Source: Maea johnstoni (lineage: Eukaryota > Annelida > Polychaeta > Spionida > Magelonidae). Taken from it: DNA of 64,000 nt. The position numbers were made by a program, and so were the translations under genes. Location of the stretch: assembly GCA_963942565.1 (NCBI GenBank), contig OZ012689.1:27410233-27474232 (forward strand). The letters are read 5' to 3'. Positions 1 to 12,619 of the stretch are shown in pieces. The notes under the pieces were generated by a model that saw nothing but the letters and a program-made list of their open reading frames with translations, made no database searches and had not been told where the DNA came from. Position 1 is the first letter of the stretch. Each line of letters begins with the position of its first letter.

Positions 1-399
1 ATACACTTTTTTCAACTTGCCAAGTCAAGGTTGGGGCAAATTTATTCTACTAGCCAGGCTGTCATTTTCATTTGCTTGTCCGGCATTCTCTCCCTGTACA
101 AAATGACAACTCAATGCCATCTCAGGCACAAATCCCCTTCGTATCGGGGCTGCGGCTAAATCTAATAGAGAAAATGGCAGAGGCCCATGATAGATGGTCC
201 TGTTGCATGCTAATCCGTCCCTCCATGCCTCCTTCAAACCATCTCCTCCCGATATGTACGCAGCACGGAACCTGCCCCTTGGAGACAATATGGCTCGGAT
301 TAAGACAAAGACAAATACGCCTGTCATTGCTCTTACTCTTAGCTGGGAATTCTATAAACACTCTTCTATTTGATTACTTGTATGCTCAGGATTTGGCTT

Positions 400-590
400 A
401 AGGCAGCTATACTAAGAAGGTGGGAAAGTCTATAAAGGATAGCAGCAGGGTCTTGCCCAGTTGCATAAAACATTAAAAGGTTGGGAACCCTTGCAGATTT
501 CTTTAAGGGCCAGGATTTCCCTTAAATTTCTCCTTAGCTTCAGGCAGCAATACTTAAGAAGGTGGGAAAGTCTATAGAAGACAGGATGGT
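400..590. repeat. imperfect 140-bp direct repeat
   Basis: A block with GAAGGTGGGAAAGTCTATA is present near 415-436 and again near 556-577, each preceded by a GGCAGC-type context. This looks like an imperfect tandem duplication of about 140 bp. A diverged MITE end (CAGGGTCTTGCCCAG) lies at about 448. No coding potential is evident. Confidence 0.5.
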
Positions 591-594
591 CTGT

Positions 595-899
595 CAGGGA
601 CTAAACCAGGAGCCGTCCAGTTTCCTGAAAACTTCGTTTTTATACAGGCAATCAAATTATTTACTTTCTTTTATTTTCAATGAAGTGTTTGGAGGTTTAC
701 TAAGTACCAAATATTTTTGTCTCACAAACCATCATTTTAGACTTTTCTGAAGTGTAAATGGCCCTTTTTGATACAATAAGCTATAAATGCTGTTTTTTTA
801 TAAGGATTTCAAGCAGTTAAGTAGCTAAATGTGGACAGGCAGATACTTTGTAAATGCTGTTTTAGACAGGCAATATTTAAAATCCTGGCTAAAACCCTG
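595..899. mobile_element. hAT-type MITE, subfamily A
   Basis: The left end reads CAGGGACTAAACCAGGA and the right end is the inverse of CAGGGTTTTAGCCAGGA. A GACAGG block sits just inside the right end. The size (305 bp) and internal sequence match copies at 2394, 12295 and 16438. The flanks no longer show an 8-bp duplication, so this copy is old or rearranged. It encodes nothing. Confidence 0.7.
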
Positions 900-911
900 C
901 TAAGACCCCAT

Positions 912-2393
912 GCGGTGCCGATCATTGTAACAATCTATGGCTGCCCTCAGCTTGGACGCATCTCACTGTTTTGTCTTTTATTACACCATGTCTCATTGTA
1001 CGCTTGAGCGGTGGCACGCCAAGGACTCTGACTGGTGACTGGTGGAAAACCAAGAGGGCCAAGTGTTCAAGCTCTGGAAAATAAGACCATTATACAGTCT
1101 GTACCAGTACCACATGTAAAGGTAGGGAAAGATTTGCATTTGCAGGCTGGGGAGGTTCAAAAAGCTAAAAAAATCATCTCGTGGCTGGTCCCTTCCAACA
1201 TTTTTCATAAAATAAGTGGATGCAGTTGATAGGGGTCTGTGCAGTTGTTTGGACAATTCCGGTAGATGTTAATGTCAAAAGTGTTTTAGATCCAGACAAA
1301 TCCCAGAACACGATTACAAGCATGTGCATGAATTGGTCAAAGGCTTCATATGAGCATTGGAAATAAAAGATAAAATAAAGGAAACATTGGTCTTTAAGAA
1401 ACCTTAGGGGATCCTTCATTCCTTAAAGTTCTGGTTTCTTACATCATAATTGCTTACAGTAATACATTAATTAATAAGGGATAAAAGTCTTGTTTTCTTC
1501 ATTCATGATATTTGTACGGCAAGACAAAGGAAAATTCTGCAAAAACATTACCACTATTTTCCTTACCCCATACATGAATGATGCACCAAAAACTATTTTA
1601 GTTATATCTTTACTATCAGGCATTTTTAAAGAATCTAAGAAGCCTGCATATGTGAAATAATTCTTATTCAAAATTAACATCATTGAGGTACTTCTCTTAA
1701 AGAGTTTACATCAGGACCTCTTTGCGCTGGTCGTGTCTCCTCAAGAAAACGCTGCATTCCTTCCCGGAGAAATCAATAATGACATTACTTCTCTCATCAC
1801 AGACGCAGGAAATGATCAGAGAAATAAATTTCCTCGACACTTAGCTTCCAATCACAAGTCACCCCTGCCGCTTTACCGATCTATTCAGCGTTTTTGTGTG
1901 GTGAATAATCACCACACAAATGAGGCTTAATTGCCCTGAAAGTATAAATGCCGCTTTTAACCTATTCAGCACAGCAGTGGCTCAAGTAAAAAACAGGCTT
2001 ATATCTTCTTTAGCCCGTTCATGACTATAGCGCCAAAAATGCCCCAATAATTCGAGTTATATCTCCGCAACCCAATCATTTTTCAGCAAAATATTCTTAG
2101 CAGAAGCGTTCATTAGAACCAAACCAACAACTATCATTCAATATGTTGTGAATTCAAGCTTGAATTCAAAGTTATTTTCAAAATTATCATAGGTCCACTA
2201 AACAGTCGTCCACTATATTTAGCTTAAACAGTCTGCATATCTGAGTAATAACTTTCTCCTTCAGATAAGAATATATTTGAGATAAGATTTAACAGAGAAT
2301 TGTTAACCAGAATTCAACCAATATCTCTGCTTCAAATTTTCAAAGGTTGTATTTTACCACAACATTATTTTCAAAAATTTTTATAGATACTGA
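912..2393. other. unassigned intergenic DNA
   Basis: AT-rich unique-looking sequence. The stretch at about 1730-1930 has more balanced composition and a short open frame, but no recognisable domain or splice context. I see no gene or structured repeat here. Confidence 0.5.
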
Positions 2394-2702
2394 CAGGAAC
2401 TTAACCAGGGCCTGTCCAGCTTGGGTTTTGGATTATGCAGTTACCTGAAAACCTCTATTTTGGACAGGAAAATATTTCTATGAAAAATATTCAATTCTGT
2501 TTTTACTTTGTTAATAGCCAAATATTTACCTAACAAACCTTCTAGGACAAGACTAAAGTGTAAATTGCTCTTTTGACACAATAGGCTATCAAATGTGATC
2601 AGTATAATGATTTGAAGTAGCTGAGTAGCTATATCTGGACGGGCAGAAATCTTGGAATTGCTATTTTGGACAGGCATCTTAAAAATCCTGGCTAAGACTC
2701 TG
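2394..2702. mobile_element. hAT-type MITE, subfamily A
   Basis: The left end reads CAGGAACTTAACCAGG, followed closely by CTGTCCAG. The right end is the inverse of CAGAGTCTTAGCCAGGAT, with GGACAGGC inside it. It is 309 bp and collinear with the copy at 16438-16755. The flanking octamers are only weakly alike, so the target duplication has decayed. Confidence 0.75.
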
Positions 2703-5548
2703 GATTACAATGATGCTTATCACTGGGATCACTAGACATGAAAGGGTAAAGCATGTATGTCAACCAAAGTCAACCTCATTATATGTATGTTCTGCAATGA
2801 TAAAAGATCTAATCTCATAATAATCATCATCATCGGATATCTTGAAGAAAGTGACAGCAAATCAATAATCATCGCTATGGCTACCGCGTTTTAAGATTAA
2901 TTTCCGCTTTAGATGTTGGTGGAATTCTGTGCGTTTCCCTCTCTGGCAGTTATAGCAGTTATAGCGTGGGTGTGTTTCATCAAGATAGCTTTTCATTAGT
3001 CGAGATTGCATGTCTCCGGACAATTGCTTGATCGGATCTTCCGGCCGCTGAACTGGAGAGGTGCGCCTATGTCGGTGCATGCCGCCATGTCTTCTAACCA
3101 ACAAGTAGCATGTGCCGGCGATATTGCATGCCCAGACCACAGGTGCTTCTGTTAAATTAAGTGGAAGGAATAATCAGATAAATCTGGCTCTGAGGCAAGT
3201 TATCCTGCCTCAAGAGAGCAGCCAACTCAGGTATACATACAGCTAGGTAATTTAGGGGGAGGCAGCCTGGCTCCACAGCCAACCAAATTATCACGTAGTC
3301 CAAAATCAGGCTGCCCTGCAATACAAGAATTTATGGTTGTCTACCAATATAAAAAGGTATATAAACCATTTCTCTTATATTGTTTTGGACAAATGGTACA
3401 TTCCCTACTTAATGTAGCATACCACTCTGGGAAAACAGTTTATCAAACCATTCTCTTATACAATTCCTTCAGGCAAATGATGCTCCATCTCATATCTCCT
3501 AAATACTGTACCCCACACCAGTAAAATCAGGCAGTCTAGTACGACAAGTTCATAGCATGGTAAACTTGCTGGATATAGATCGTGGCAGTTCTGACTAGTG
3601 GGCAGTTGGCTAGTTTAAGTCCTGGAGGAGCTGTCCCTGTGGTCAAGCAGTCAAATATATTGTGCATTGACCACTCCTTGCACTCACCAAATCTAAGGCT
3701 TCCATAGAAATCCTTGCATTTCCAAGTATTGTATTGGGAATACCTGTTTGTTCCTTTTTTACATTACGTATGGGTCAGATTCTCATCACTGCATTTTTTG
3801 TGAGCTAATTCAATCATGCGAGAAGGATATCAGTGACTATTTACAATTAGGATGAAACACTATTTTCTTTCATCTGGGTAGTTTTTCTCAAGGACATTCT
3901 CTAGAATGCAGGAGATTAATTTTTTAATCAGTGTATCATTTTATCTTTTATGTAACTTGTAATCAGTCAGTTATTGCAGTGCTATAAGCAGCTTATAATA
4001 TGTTATAGTGATAGAGAAAGTGTGTCGTTTTTAAACCAGGCTCTAAAATGGTATGAATGTTTACCCTTAATATATTAGAGTTGTAGTTCCCCTAATATTC
4101 CACCAATATTCAAGTAGCAATCAATTTAACAAACTCTAAAACAAACCCTCCATTTTTAGTTCATTTATTTAAGGGAGGGCCGAAGTGAAAAATGTTTAGC
4201 AGAGAATAATAACAAATGATATTCTTGCAGCAAATCAACTTTTGAGAAACAAATTTCTGTTGGTAGCGTAAAAGGACCCTATTGTATTATAAGTATCATT
4301 TTTTCTTTTATTTGACTTGTAATGAGTCCATATTCCAGTGATATAAGCAGCCTCTGAAGTATATAGGTAGATAAAGTCCACCAATAAAGATCCCCTTTCC
4401 AACCCTGCGGGCCTCTTCCTGAAAAAAACACGTCCCCTGCTACAATACATCTATTTCAATTGTTGCCAGCCCAATGTAATGAACACACTAAGTGCAATCC
4501 TTTGTGAAATGCACACAGTGTAATACGGCGAGTTAGTGGCTCCTTTCATCTATTACAAGAGGTGTTTGATGCTGTGCAGAAGAGGGAAATCATGTTGTGG
4601 GATATAAAAAGGTGCTTAAAATGCAGCGTTTCCTCTCCACTTATTTCCTGCCCAGACTCAGCTAGGCAGATGCAGGGAAATTACACTGCGGAGGCCTTCC
4701 CTGCAGGAAATCAACTCCCTCTTAAAACACACAGCAAAATACTACTAGAGGATAATGTGATATTACCAAGCACACCTTACCAATATTGTGTATGTGATAG
4801 GTTTAATGTTGTTTATAAGAAATGTGATGTCGGGGAGGGATTTTAAAATGTTGAAAGAAAGGTTCACATTTCCTAAAGCTTCTAGGGAAAAGACTTGAAA
4901 ATGATATATACACAAATGTACTAAAAACGTCACTTCATACTTCAGATATTACACAGACTTCACAAGGGAAATAAGATTAAAAGTATAAATTATTGAACTT
5001 TGAAATTTAATGAAGAGATTTTGTAAAAGAAAAACATTTTAACTCTTTACTAGTTGCAAGGAATCCTGAAATGTTCAGTAGAATTTACATTTCTGTGCAC
5101 TATAAACATGAGGAGTTTGTCGTTTCTGAAAATATTTTTTATGAGCATATAAGAAGGTACAATAAGTCACGCTTTAATCCAAGCTACATAATGGTAGGGG
5201 TAGTTCCATCAGGAGACATATAGTTTTCATTAATAATATGTAAATCTAACTGGTCAATAGTTACGAGAGAAACAGATCAAAAAAGAGTTAAAAAGTTTAC
5301 AGATAATGATGAATGCAGAACTATTCAATGGCAACGAGAACAACTGTCCCCACTAGGAATGTATTTAACCCATTAATGCTTAATTTACGTTCATCAATAT
5401 ATTTTGACTGTTAATCTATGATATTTCTGACAATACCAATTTAAAATTCAGAATTAGTTAACAAAAGATTTGAGGGAGAGTTATTGGTAATGTTCTGATT
5501 TACATTTCTCCTTCAAATTGGTTCCTCCACCGATCAAAATCGAGCTAT
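2703..5548. other. gene-poor AT-rich DNA
   Basis: No convincing gene. About 2880-3140 and 4560-4850 have more even base composition and short open frames, without recognisable domains, codon bias or splice signals. They could be conserved noncoding DNA, but that cannot be judged from one sequence. Confidence 0.45.
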
Positions 5549-5790
5549 TTAAACACTCATTCACTTACCAAGGCATAGTAATATGGAATTCCTTATCTTT
5601 AAATATGAAAATGGCACCATCTCTCTCATCATTCAAGAAACTATACCTTGAAGAACAATTTTCAAATCTGTGGCCTGAAGAATTGAATGTATAATCCTTA
5701 AATCTGAGGGCCACAGCGAAAATCAAATCTTGTATTTGACTGTGTTACCCTCGTGAAATAAAGAGGATGATTATTATTCTTATTCTTATT
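5549..5790 (+). mobile_element. 5'-truncated CR1/L2-type LINE tail
   Basis: A short frame beginning near 5549 reads ...YQGIVIWNSLSLNMKMAPSL, then SSFKKLYLE, ending in a stop near 5692. This matches the usual C-terminal tail of non-LTR reverse transcriptases (G-x-x-x-WN-S-L ... S-FKK). A short 3' UTR follows, with TGTTACCCTCGTGAAATAAA and a microsatellite tail (GATGATTATTATTCTTATT), as in CR1/L2-like LINEs. Everything upstream of the last ~48 codons is missing, the usual 5' truncation of target-primed insertion. The family name is inferred from the tail only. Confidence 0.75.
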
Positions 5791-5819
5791 ATTAAATGTT
5801 TTTCCACCTTTGTGTTCAC

Positions 5820-6010
5820 ATTTACCCTTTATCACTCAATGACACAATGATGCGCTACATGAGTGCAGGGGCAATTCCTAAGCAGCAATTTAGTGTGTCA
5901 TCATAACTGCACTCATTCCTAGGTAGTGCGTTTTTGTGTATTTTGCGTAGCACGATTTTACACCGCTGTTGTACAAACAACTTGAAAATATAGAGATAAA
6001 ATGATTCCCC
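5820..6010. mobile_element. partial piggyBac-type MITE copy
   Basis: The sequence begins ACCCTTTATCACTCAATGAC and includes a GAGTGCAG block and a GCGTTTTTGTG...TTTGCGTA block. These match segments of the complete element at 19128-19925. Only one end is recognisable, so this is a truncated or internally deleted copy. Confidence 0.55.
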
Positions 6011-7555
6011 TGTCCTTTTCTGTGGAATCTACAATTCTGTCTTGATTATTTTTGGACTTTATGTCCATTTTCTACTACAGGGAAAAAAAACCCTCCAAAT
6101 ATGGAAGTCATTGAGAAATTCCCATTGACGTCTGAGGAACAACCGCTCAGTCAGTACTGGGGACCTGGCAACATTGTTGTGTTGAGTTATATAGGGTTAA
6201 AGATATGACCAAAACTGTCAGGCTGCTTTTGGGGCCCCTGTAAGGCAAGTAAAATATTATTTAACCTCTTCATGCCTGAGTCTTCCTGAGGAAATAATAC
6301 ATTTAGTACAGAAACTAAATGTCTTCACTGTAACTAGTTTTCAAGACTGTTGGTGACTGCGTTGGTTTAAGTGTGATCATTAACTCATGTCCTAGTCCAG
6401 CGCTGACAGATAATCACCTGCGGTATTAGGTCCTAAATAATTCAAACTCCAATCAGCCTGTGTTCATGTCACTACAAAGCCCAGAAATTGGATACTCCAT
6501 CACAGCGCGCAGTCCTCTGTTCATTAAATAGCGGACAAAAAACACTCTTAAACACGTTTATGTGCATTCTTGAGACAAGTGTTCCTGCTGGATTGTTTAG
6601 CGTAGCGATGAATAGCAAACCAAGCTTGGTTTTAGCCAATAACGTTTCAAAGCACATTAATTTTCCCTTCCTTAACATATTGATACTCAAAGCAGCCAAA
6701 AGCAGCCTGGTGACTTTGGTGAAACCACTGCCTAATTAACCTGTCACTGGAAACTTTCTCACATACCCTGACCAGGATTTGAACCTAGTGCAGTGTATAA
6801 AATGCAAAGAGTACTGACAAATACATTAGACTTAACTCAGCCATCAGGGTAGGCCCTCCTCTTGAACTCAAGCAGCTGGTCTTATAAGCAGTTTGTGCTG
6901 TCACTTGGGATAGCCTGCCTTCGGGCCTGCGGTCTCATGGATAGGCAGCCTCCAGAAAAGACAATTTCCAGACAGTATAAATTTTGCATGCAGATTTACT
7001 TAATGATTTTTTTAAATGGCATAAATTCCAACAGTAACATCAGAAAGATTGATCACAATGGGATAGGGAATTACGAATTATTACACAAAATATTTCAAGG
7101 AGAGTTGTTGATTCTTTCTACTTCTCTCTTTCAAATATTTTACTAAACAATGCATCATCTTGAAGTTATTTTCAATAGTATGACAAGTCCAGACAACACT
7201 CGTCATATATATCTCAAGGTATAAATGGGTTAAAGGATTTAACAGTCCTGCGCCTATCTTACCTGCCAAAGGCTGCTGACTTTAGAGGCAAGCCCTGGGT
7301 GCTTAAGGGATTTCATTAATTCATATGCTGCTCCCTTCCTGACAGAGAGCCACAATAAGCCAAGTGCTGAATAATTCACAGATTCCATCAGCCGGGCTCT
7401 GTCAGACAACAATGCAAGTATGGATCCATGAATATATCAATGACACTCGTTTATCATATGGCGGGAAAGTACCAGCAGTTCATATGTTCATAGATATAAT
7501 ATTATCAGGGAGCGAAAAATCTAGTTCTTACAGACTAGGGAGACATGTGTCACAG
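6011..7555. other. unassigned intergenic DNA
   Basis: No gene recognised. Single ends resembling TTAACCCATTTATACC occur, for example the inverse at about 7215-7233 (AAATGGGTTAA). They are listed separately as possible piggyBac-type remnants. Confidence 0.4.
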
Positions 7556-7884
7556 CAGGGACTTAGCCAGGATTTTCATAACAGGGTGTCCAAATTCAGG
7601 GATTTCAAGAATTTAGGGTGTCCAAAATCCCTGATTGAAAAAGTAAAAATCATTATGTACACTGATTATGTACATTAGCAAATAAAGTAATCATATGCTT
7701 AATTCCTCAAGAAATGTCTTAGTTATTATTTTGAAGTTAAACTTTTTTAGAAATTCAAATTGGAATTAATATTTATCAAAAGACACATACCAAAATCTAG
7801 GGTGTCTTTTTACCTAAAATCTGGTGTTTTTCATGAACCAGGGAGTCCAAAAGACACCCAGAAACCCTGCTGGCTAAGACCCTG
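7556..7884. mobile_element. hAT-type MITE, subfamily B
   Basis: The left end is CAGGGACTTAGCCAGGATTT and the right end is the inverse of CAGGGTCTTAGCCAGCAGGG. Inside are inverted GGGTGTCC and GGACACCC-like blocks (AGACACCC near the right end) typical of this subfamily. It is 329 bp. The 8-bp flanks are not identical. It has no coding capacity. Confidence 0.75.
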
Positions 7885-8129
7885 TACAGTCACAGGAGGA
7901 GCAAATAGATGTGAAGGGATAGTATCAAATTGCTGCCTGCAGTTATGAGCCATAAATGTCCTGTCACTTTTATAAATAATTCAAGTCTTATGATACGATG
8001 CAATACTATACTTTTTCAAACTTTTTCTATACAATCCTTTTTCCCGATCAATATTGGTATTTTGTATTTTATTCAGTACCTGTTCCTATCAACCCATTTA
8101 GAAATATCATTAAGGTATTGTATTGATAA

Positions 8130-8338
8130 TCCTTATGCTGCTGGTGGCTAATTTGGCCAATACAAAATTATGCAAAAAAAAAGAAAAATGACTGAAACCC
8201 TGGCACATGGGTACTCATCTGAGAGTACTCAGCGAGAGATATCTAATGAATACCAACATGACAGGGTTTAGAAGATTTTCAAAAATTGTTGCCTCCTAAT
8301 GCTTTGGACAAGTAAAGCCTCAGCATTGGAAGGGTTAC
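8130..8338. repeat. dispersed 210-bp repeat, copy 1
   Basis: The sequence runs from CCTTATGCTGCTGGTGGC to CAGCATTGGAAGGGTTAC. It shares internal blocks such as GAGAGTACTCA and ATGACAGGGTTTAGA with copies at 8840-9044 and 37528-37740. The ends have decayed. Confidence 0.75.
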
Positions 8339-8839
8339 AGAAATCCTGAGCAATCGGTCATCACCATGAATGCAATGGTGCGCAACTACAGAGAAGCTAA
8401 GTATGCAGTGTTCCTCTCTAGTGTCTCAAACTCTGAAAGTCCTCAGCACACAGAATAAGCCGCCTCAAAGAACACATAATTTGCATTCAATACAGACTCT
8501 ACAGGCAATTTCAAGATGGATTCGATCAGACTTGCAGAGCTAAGTAAATCTCCCCTGATAACAATATAACTCCCACTCATTGACTTGAATACATTCTGAT
8601 AGTCTCTCAAAACCTGCATTGAATAGCTGATATCCTAAAAGGTGTCTGCATTGCCCACTAAAGACGTCTACCACATGATTAAAGATATTCATTCCTACAC
8701 ACTACGGCGATCTAAGTTTGAATTCAATTATTACCGAGTCACTCTGGTGAAAAGTGTTTAATTTTTCAGAGGAGATTAATGAATATGCAGCTGATTACCT
8801 TGTAGTGGTACATATACCCTGTAGTGGATGCCTGATGAC

Positions 8840-9044
8840 TTAATCCATATGCTGCTGGTGGTTATTTTGGCCAGTACAAAATGATGCAAAAAACCTGAAA
8901 AATTAGTGAAACCCGGGCAAATGGGTACTCATATGAGAGTACTCATCGAGATCTATCCAATAAATACCAAAATGACAGGATTTAGACGTTTTTCAAAGAT
9001 TTTTGTGCTTTGGAGGAAAGTTGCTTCAGCATTGGAAGGGTTAA
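8840..9044. repeat. dispersed 210-bp repeat, copy 2 (TTAA-flanked)
   Basis: This copy starts TTAATCCATATGCTGCTGG and ends CAGCATTGGAAGGGTTAA, so it is bounded by TTAA on both sides. The ends share a short inverted ATGCTG block. The TTAA borders suggest a piggyBac-type MITE. That class assignment is inference; the repeat relationship itself is directly visible. Confidence 0.7.
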
Positions 9045-9051
9045 AGCTATT

Positions 9052-9480
9052 GCATAATAATGAGTGAGGTGAGGATGTCTACCACTTTGAAGAGAGGCCT
9101 ATGTTCCTCTAGGGGTATGTTTCATCACAGACATCATTCTGTAGAAGTGCAAAATTAATCAGCTTCCAGGCGTCATTCTGTAGAAGACTAGAAGTGTTTT
9201 GTTTTATCCCAGACATCATTTGTAGAAGTGTTTAGTGTAACCCAACAAAAACATTACTCAATAGTTAGTGTTTAAGTTTGATTCAAGACCAATATGATTC
9301 TGCTAAGATGTTGACTTTGATCCTGGAAATCCTTCGGGAAAAGTGTTTAGTTGGATCCTAGACCACATCATTCTGTATCAAGTTTTATCCCACACTACTT
9401 CATTCTCCAGAAGTCTTTAGGCTGATCCAAGATAATATAATTGATCATCAGTTTACCTGCCGACCTGGCCGACCAACGAC
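9052..9480. repeat. degenerate short tandem-like stretch
   Basis: About 9110-9430 repeats variants of ATCATTCTGTAGAAGTG...TTAGT(TTGAT)CC roughly every 45-60 bp. It looks like a decayed minisatellite. No gene. Confidence 0.4.
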
Positions 9481-9535
9481 CACAGATAATTTGAGAAGCA
9501 TTGTTTTTCCAGTTTGCATACTCTACTCAGAAAGC

Positions 9536-9769
9536 TTAGGCCTAAAAAAAAAATTGTTTGTTTCCTGTAACGGTCCGAAAAAAATAGGGTAGGAGGTCGG
9601 TAAAAAATTATTTTCGCAGTATTTTTTTGGCCAAAAATGTGTGTTTTATGCATGTTTTTCGCTGATTAGGAGTTGGGGGCGAAAAAAAACTTTAGGGTAG
9701 GGATTTTCTTGAATAAAAACTTGTTAGGGTAGGATTACAGGAAACAAACAACTTTTTTTTTAAACCTTA
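9536..9769. mobile_element. MITE with 30-bp inverted termini
   Basis: The left end contains ATTGTTTGTTTCCTGTAA. The right end contains its inverse, TTACAGGAAACAAACAAC, each backed by a homopolymer A or T run. Internal blocks (TAGGGTAGG, TTTATGCATGTTTTT) recur in a second copy at 36735-36923. The superfamily is not determined. Confidence 0.7.
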
Positions 9770-10856
9770 TAGTTTTGAACGCCCTGAGCTTATTTACCAA
9801 TGCCACAGGTACTGCAGGTAAGTCAGAGACAGATTTGTCCCTTCAATAACCCCCATCTTTACTATAGTATTGTTCTTTGCACTAATTGATTTGATGTAAA
9901 CAGATTCAGGTAAGAAAATTATAGTGCCAGTGCTTACTACAGTCCCACAGAGCAGTTTTACAAAGATCCCACTAGGAAGATGCAAACGATAGTGGATCGG
10001 TTTGGATTGCCGACAAGTCATTGCACTGATTGCGATGATTATTCAATCACTAAGAAGAAATCTCCAATTATACAGCTGACCACCTTACAACAGCTCACAA
10101 AACCTGCATTCAATGCATGGCTAGAGCTAAGTACAGCATGTCCTAAAATGATAATATTCCTTTAAGCATTCACATAGAAGTAAAACCATCAAATTTAGTG
10201 CTACAAATTGACATGCAAATTAAAAAATTTATGACTCTAGTATTTGGGTATATTGATATTGGATATTCAAGGGTTTAAAATGAACTGTTACCGGTAAAGG
10301 AGTATGTTGAACCTCTTTGCACTGGCTAACTAGTGGATTAAATATTACCAAATACCAAGAGCACCATTATAGATCTGGATGGTTCTGTCAAGGAGATAAG
10401 TCCAGGAATGAATGTATGTAGTTGATAACTATATCTGATTAACCTATTAAATATGAGTGATTAATTAGCCGATAACAACTGATTTCCTGCTTGTAATATT
10501 TCCACACCTACTTTAATGCTGCGTGTTGACAACCAGATTATTTATTAATGATCACTTGATACTTAGTCATACCAACATATTATCAACCATAAGCTACTTA
10601 GCCATATAGATCCGTAAATTACTCCAGGGCTCGAAAAGCCGAGGGAGAAATCGACTTAATGTCTATCATCATAGTATTTGCCCCAGATAATACCACCATA
10701 TATGGGCATAGGGAATAAGACTTACATACTAATAAGTAGTGGATATAAGAGCACAACACCAATTACAATAAGTGGCAACGCAAGGAGAATTTTTAAAAGT
10801 AACTACTTGAAGCACATAAATGAGCATTACTTCACTTCAATATATAAATGTTAGGA
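9770..10856. other. unassigned intergenic DNA
   Basis: AT-rich, no recognised gene or repeat. Several TAATTA cores occur (for example around 10440-10465), which are uninformative at this base composition. Confidence 0.4.
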
Positions 10857-10858
10857 TA

Positions 10859-11433
10859 CTGTAGATCTGGTGAATTTGCTGTGTCTGAAATTTAGCGATT
10901 TAGCCTTTTTCAGAATTTGCCAAATTTCAATTTACTGATCGCAATCATATGAGATTGGTGAATTAAAAACAGAAGCTAGCTGTTCTCACATTGACACTAT
11001 TACGGTACCCCCAGGAGGACAGAGTGGCCCTTCCACTTGCATTCTAAGTATGTTACATGATTAAGTGATAAAAGGGGCTATAGGGAGGGTCAATTGAAAT
11101 TAATACTGATAAGCCGGGAGATTCGCATTGGCACAGGTTGGTGTCTGCTCTCATCTCGGCTTTTGACGAGTGAAGTCAACAAATGGTTACTAGTCAGTAT
11201 CAATTACAATTTACCCTTAGCTAGTACACCCTTTATTATCTAGAATGAAATAAATGTGTCCCATGTATTTGTCCAAGTCTACCTTCATTAAGCTTAAATA
11301 ACAGGGCAGATATAAAATTTGCCCATTAATGTCATAAATTTGCTGATCTGAAGATTTTTTCTGAATTCTTATTTCACCTATCAAGTCTGATTGGCAAATT
11401 AAAAAGTCGGTAAATTAGCAGGATGATTTACAG
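10859..11433. mobile_element. possible mariner-type MITE
   Basis: The ends are CTGTAGATC at left and GATTTACAG at right, each directly flanked by TA. They resemble the better-supported element at 56375-56583 (CTGTAAATCACTTA ends). Inner inverted similarity is weak, and 11020-11230 looks unlike a MITE interior, so the two ends may belong to different insertions. Confidence 0.35.
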
Positions 11434-11776
11434 TATTTATTATAATGTATCATCAATTTTCTTACTTAGTGTATACATGTTCATGTTTTTTAATTGGATG
11501 AATTGAGGTCTCAAATTTATGATTGCCTAATTGGAAAACCTTATATTTTGAAATCCTTTTAAAGACTTTATTTCCTACCTCCCACAGCGTTAACATATTT
11601 TGTCGAAGTTCAATTATATATAATGTGTTTTACCTTTTTTATTCTTGAAAATAGCTGATATATTACACCATCCCAGTAATATACCAAATGGTAAGAGTTT
11701 AACATATGCATACTTCTAACAGTACCAAATAAGCCCTCTCTTGTATTGAGTTATACTATTCAATGACCAGTGGAAT

Positions 11777-12090
11777 CAGGGTCTTAGCCAGGATTTAGAA
11801 ACTGGGTGCCCAAAATTGGCAATTGTAAAATTTTTGGGCGTCCAACTTTTTAAGGGGGACCATAATATACTTGGATTTCACCCATGAATATGTATAAATC
11901 TATCAAAATAAGATATGATATCATTATACAATGTCATAGGAATTACATAGAGATGAAAAGAATTAATTATATGCTTGGAATTGACATTTTAAGAAATTCC
12001 TCACCAATATTTTTGGGTGTCCTGAGGGGTGCTTTTTAAGGGTTTGGGTGTCCAAAAAGACACCCAGACGCCCTGCTGGCTAAGACCATG
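11777..12090. mobile_element. hAT-type MITE, subfamily B, intact TSD
   Basis: The element runs from CAGGGTCTTAGCCAGGATTT to the inverse of CATGGTCTTAGCCAGCAGGG. It is bordered by a perfect 8-bp target duplication, AGTGGAAT (11769-11776 and 12091-12098). Inner blocks CTGGGTGCCC and GACACCCAG are inverted. CAGGG-type ends with an 8-bp duplication are diagnostic of hAT transposons. It is 314 bp, noncoding, and must have been moved by a transposase made elsewhere. Confidence 0.9.
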
Positions 12091-12294
12091 AGTGGAATGT
12101 ACAAGAGATATATGACTAAAATGTTGTATGAGAAAGGTCTCCATTGCAGGAAAATGTTGGTGTCCATTAAGGAAGACATAATCACCATGCCATAAGGAGA
12201 GCACACTGCAGTCAATGATCTATAGGCCAGCCTAGAAGATAAGAGCTATACTATATCCACACCTACGCACTCTACACGATGGACCCAGCTGCAA

Positions 12295-12619
12295 CACTGA
12301 CTTGTCCAAGACCTGATCAGAATACTTTGTCTTTTGAAAACGCAATTTTCTGAAAAACTTCTTTTCAAACAGGCAAAAAATTCTGAGAAGAATTTTCAAT
12401 AATTAATTTCTAGTTTAACAGCCAAATATCTTCTGAATGAACAACCATCCTAAAGATGGAAAGGGTAATTTGCCCTTTTTGACAGTATAGGCCATAAAAT
12501 GTAGTTGGTATAAGGAAAATTGCAGTAAATTAGTGGCTTAATCTTGCAAGGCAGAAATTTGTAACTGAATGTTTCAGAAAGGCATTTTTATTTTTAAAAT
12601 CCTAGCTAATTAAGACCCT
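12295..12619. mobile_element. hAT-type MITE, subfamily A
   Basis: Collinear with the copy at 2394: the left end is CACTGACTTGTCCAAGACCTG and the right end is the inverse of CAGGGTCTTAATTAGCTAGG. A TTTTCTGAAAAACTTCTTTT block lies inside the left end. Ends and flanks are diverged and no target duplication is left. Confidence 0.6.

Noticed and set aside
72-401. Short open frames at the left edge of the window
   Set aside because: They overlap on both strands and have no recognisable domain, splice signals or codon bias.
4562-4846. A 94-codon open frame
   Set aside because: No domain, no coding bias and no supporting neighbours; about as long as expected by chance.
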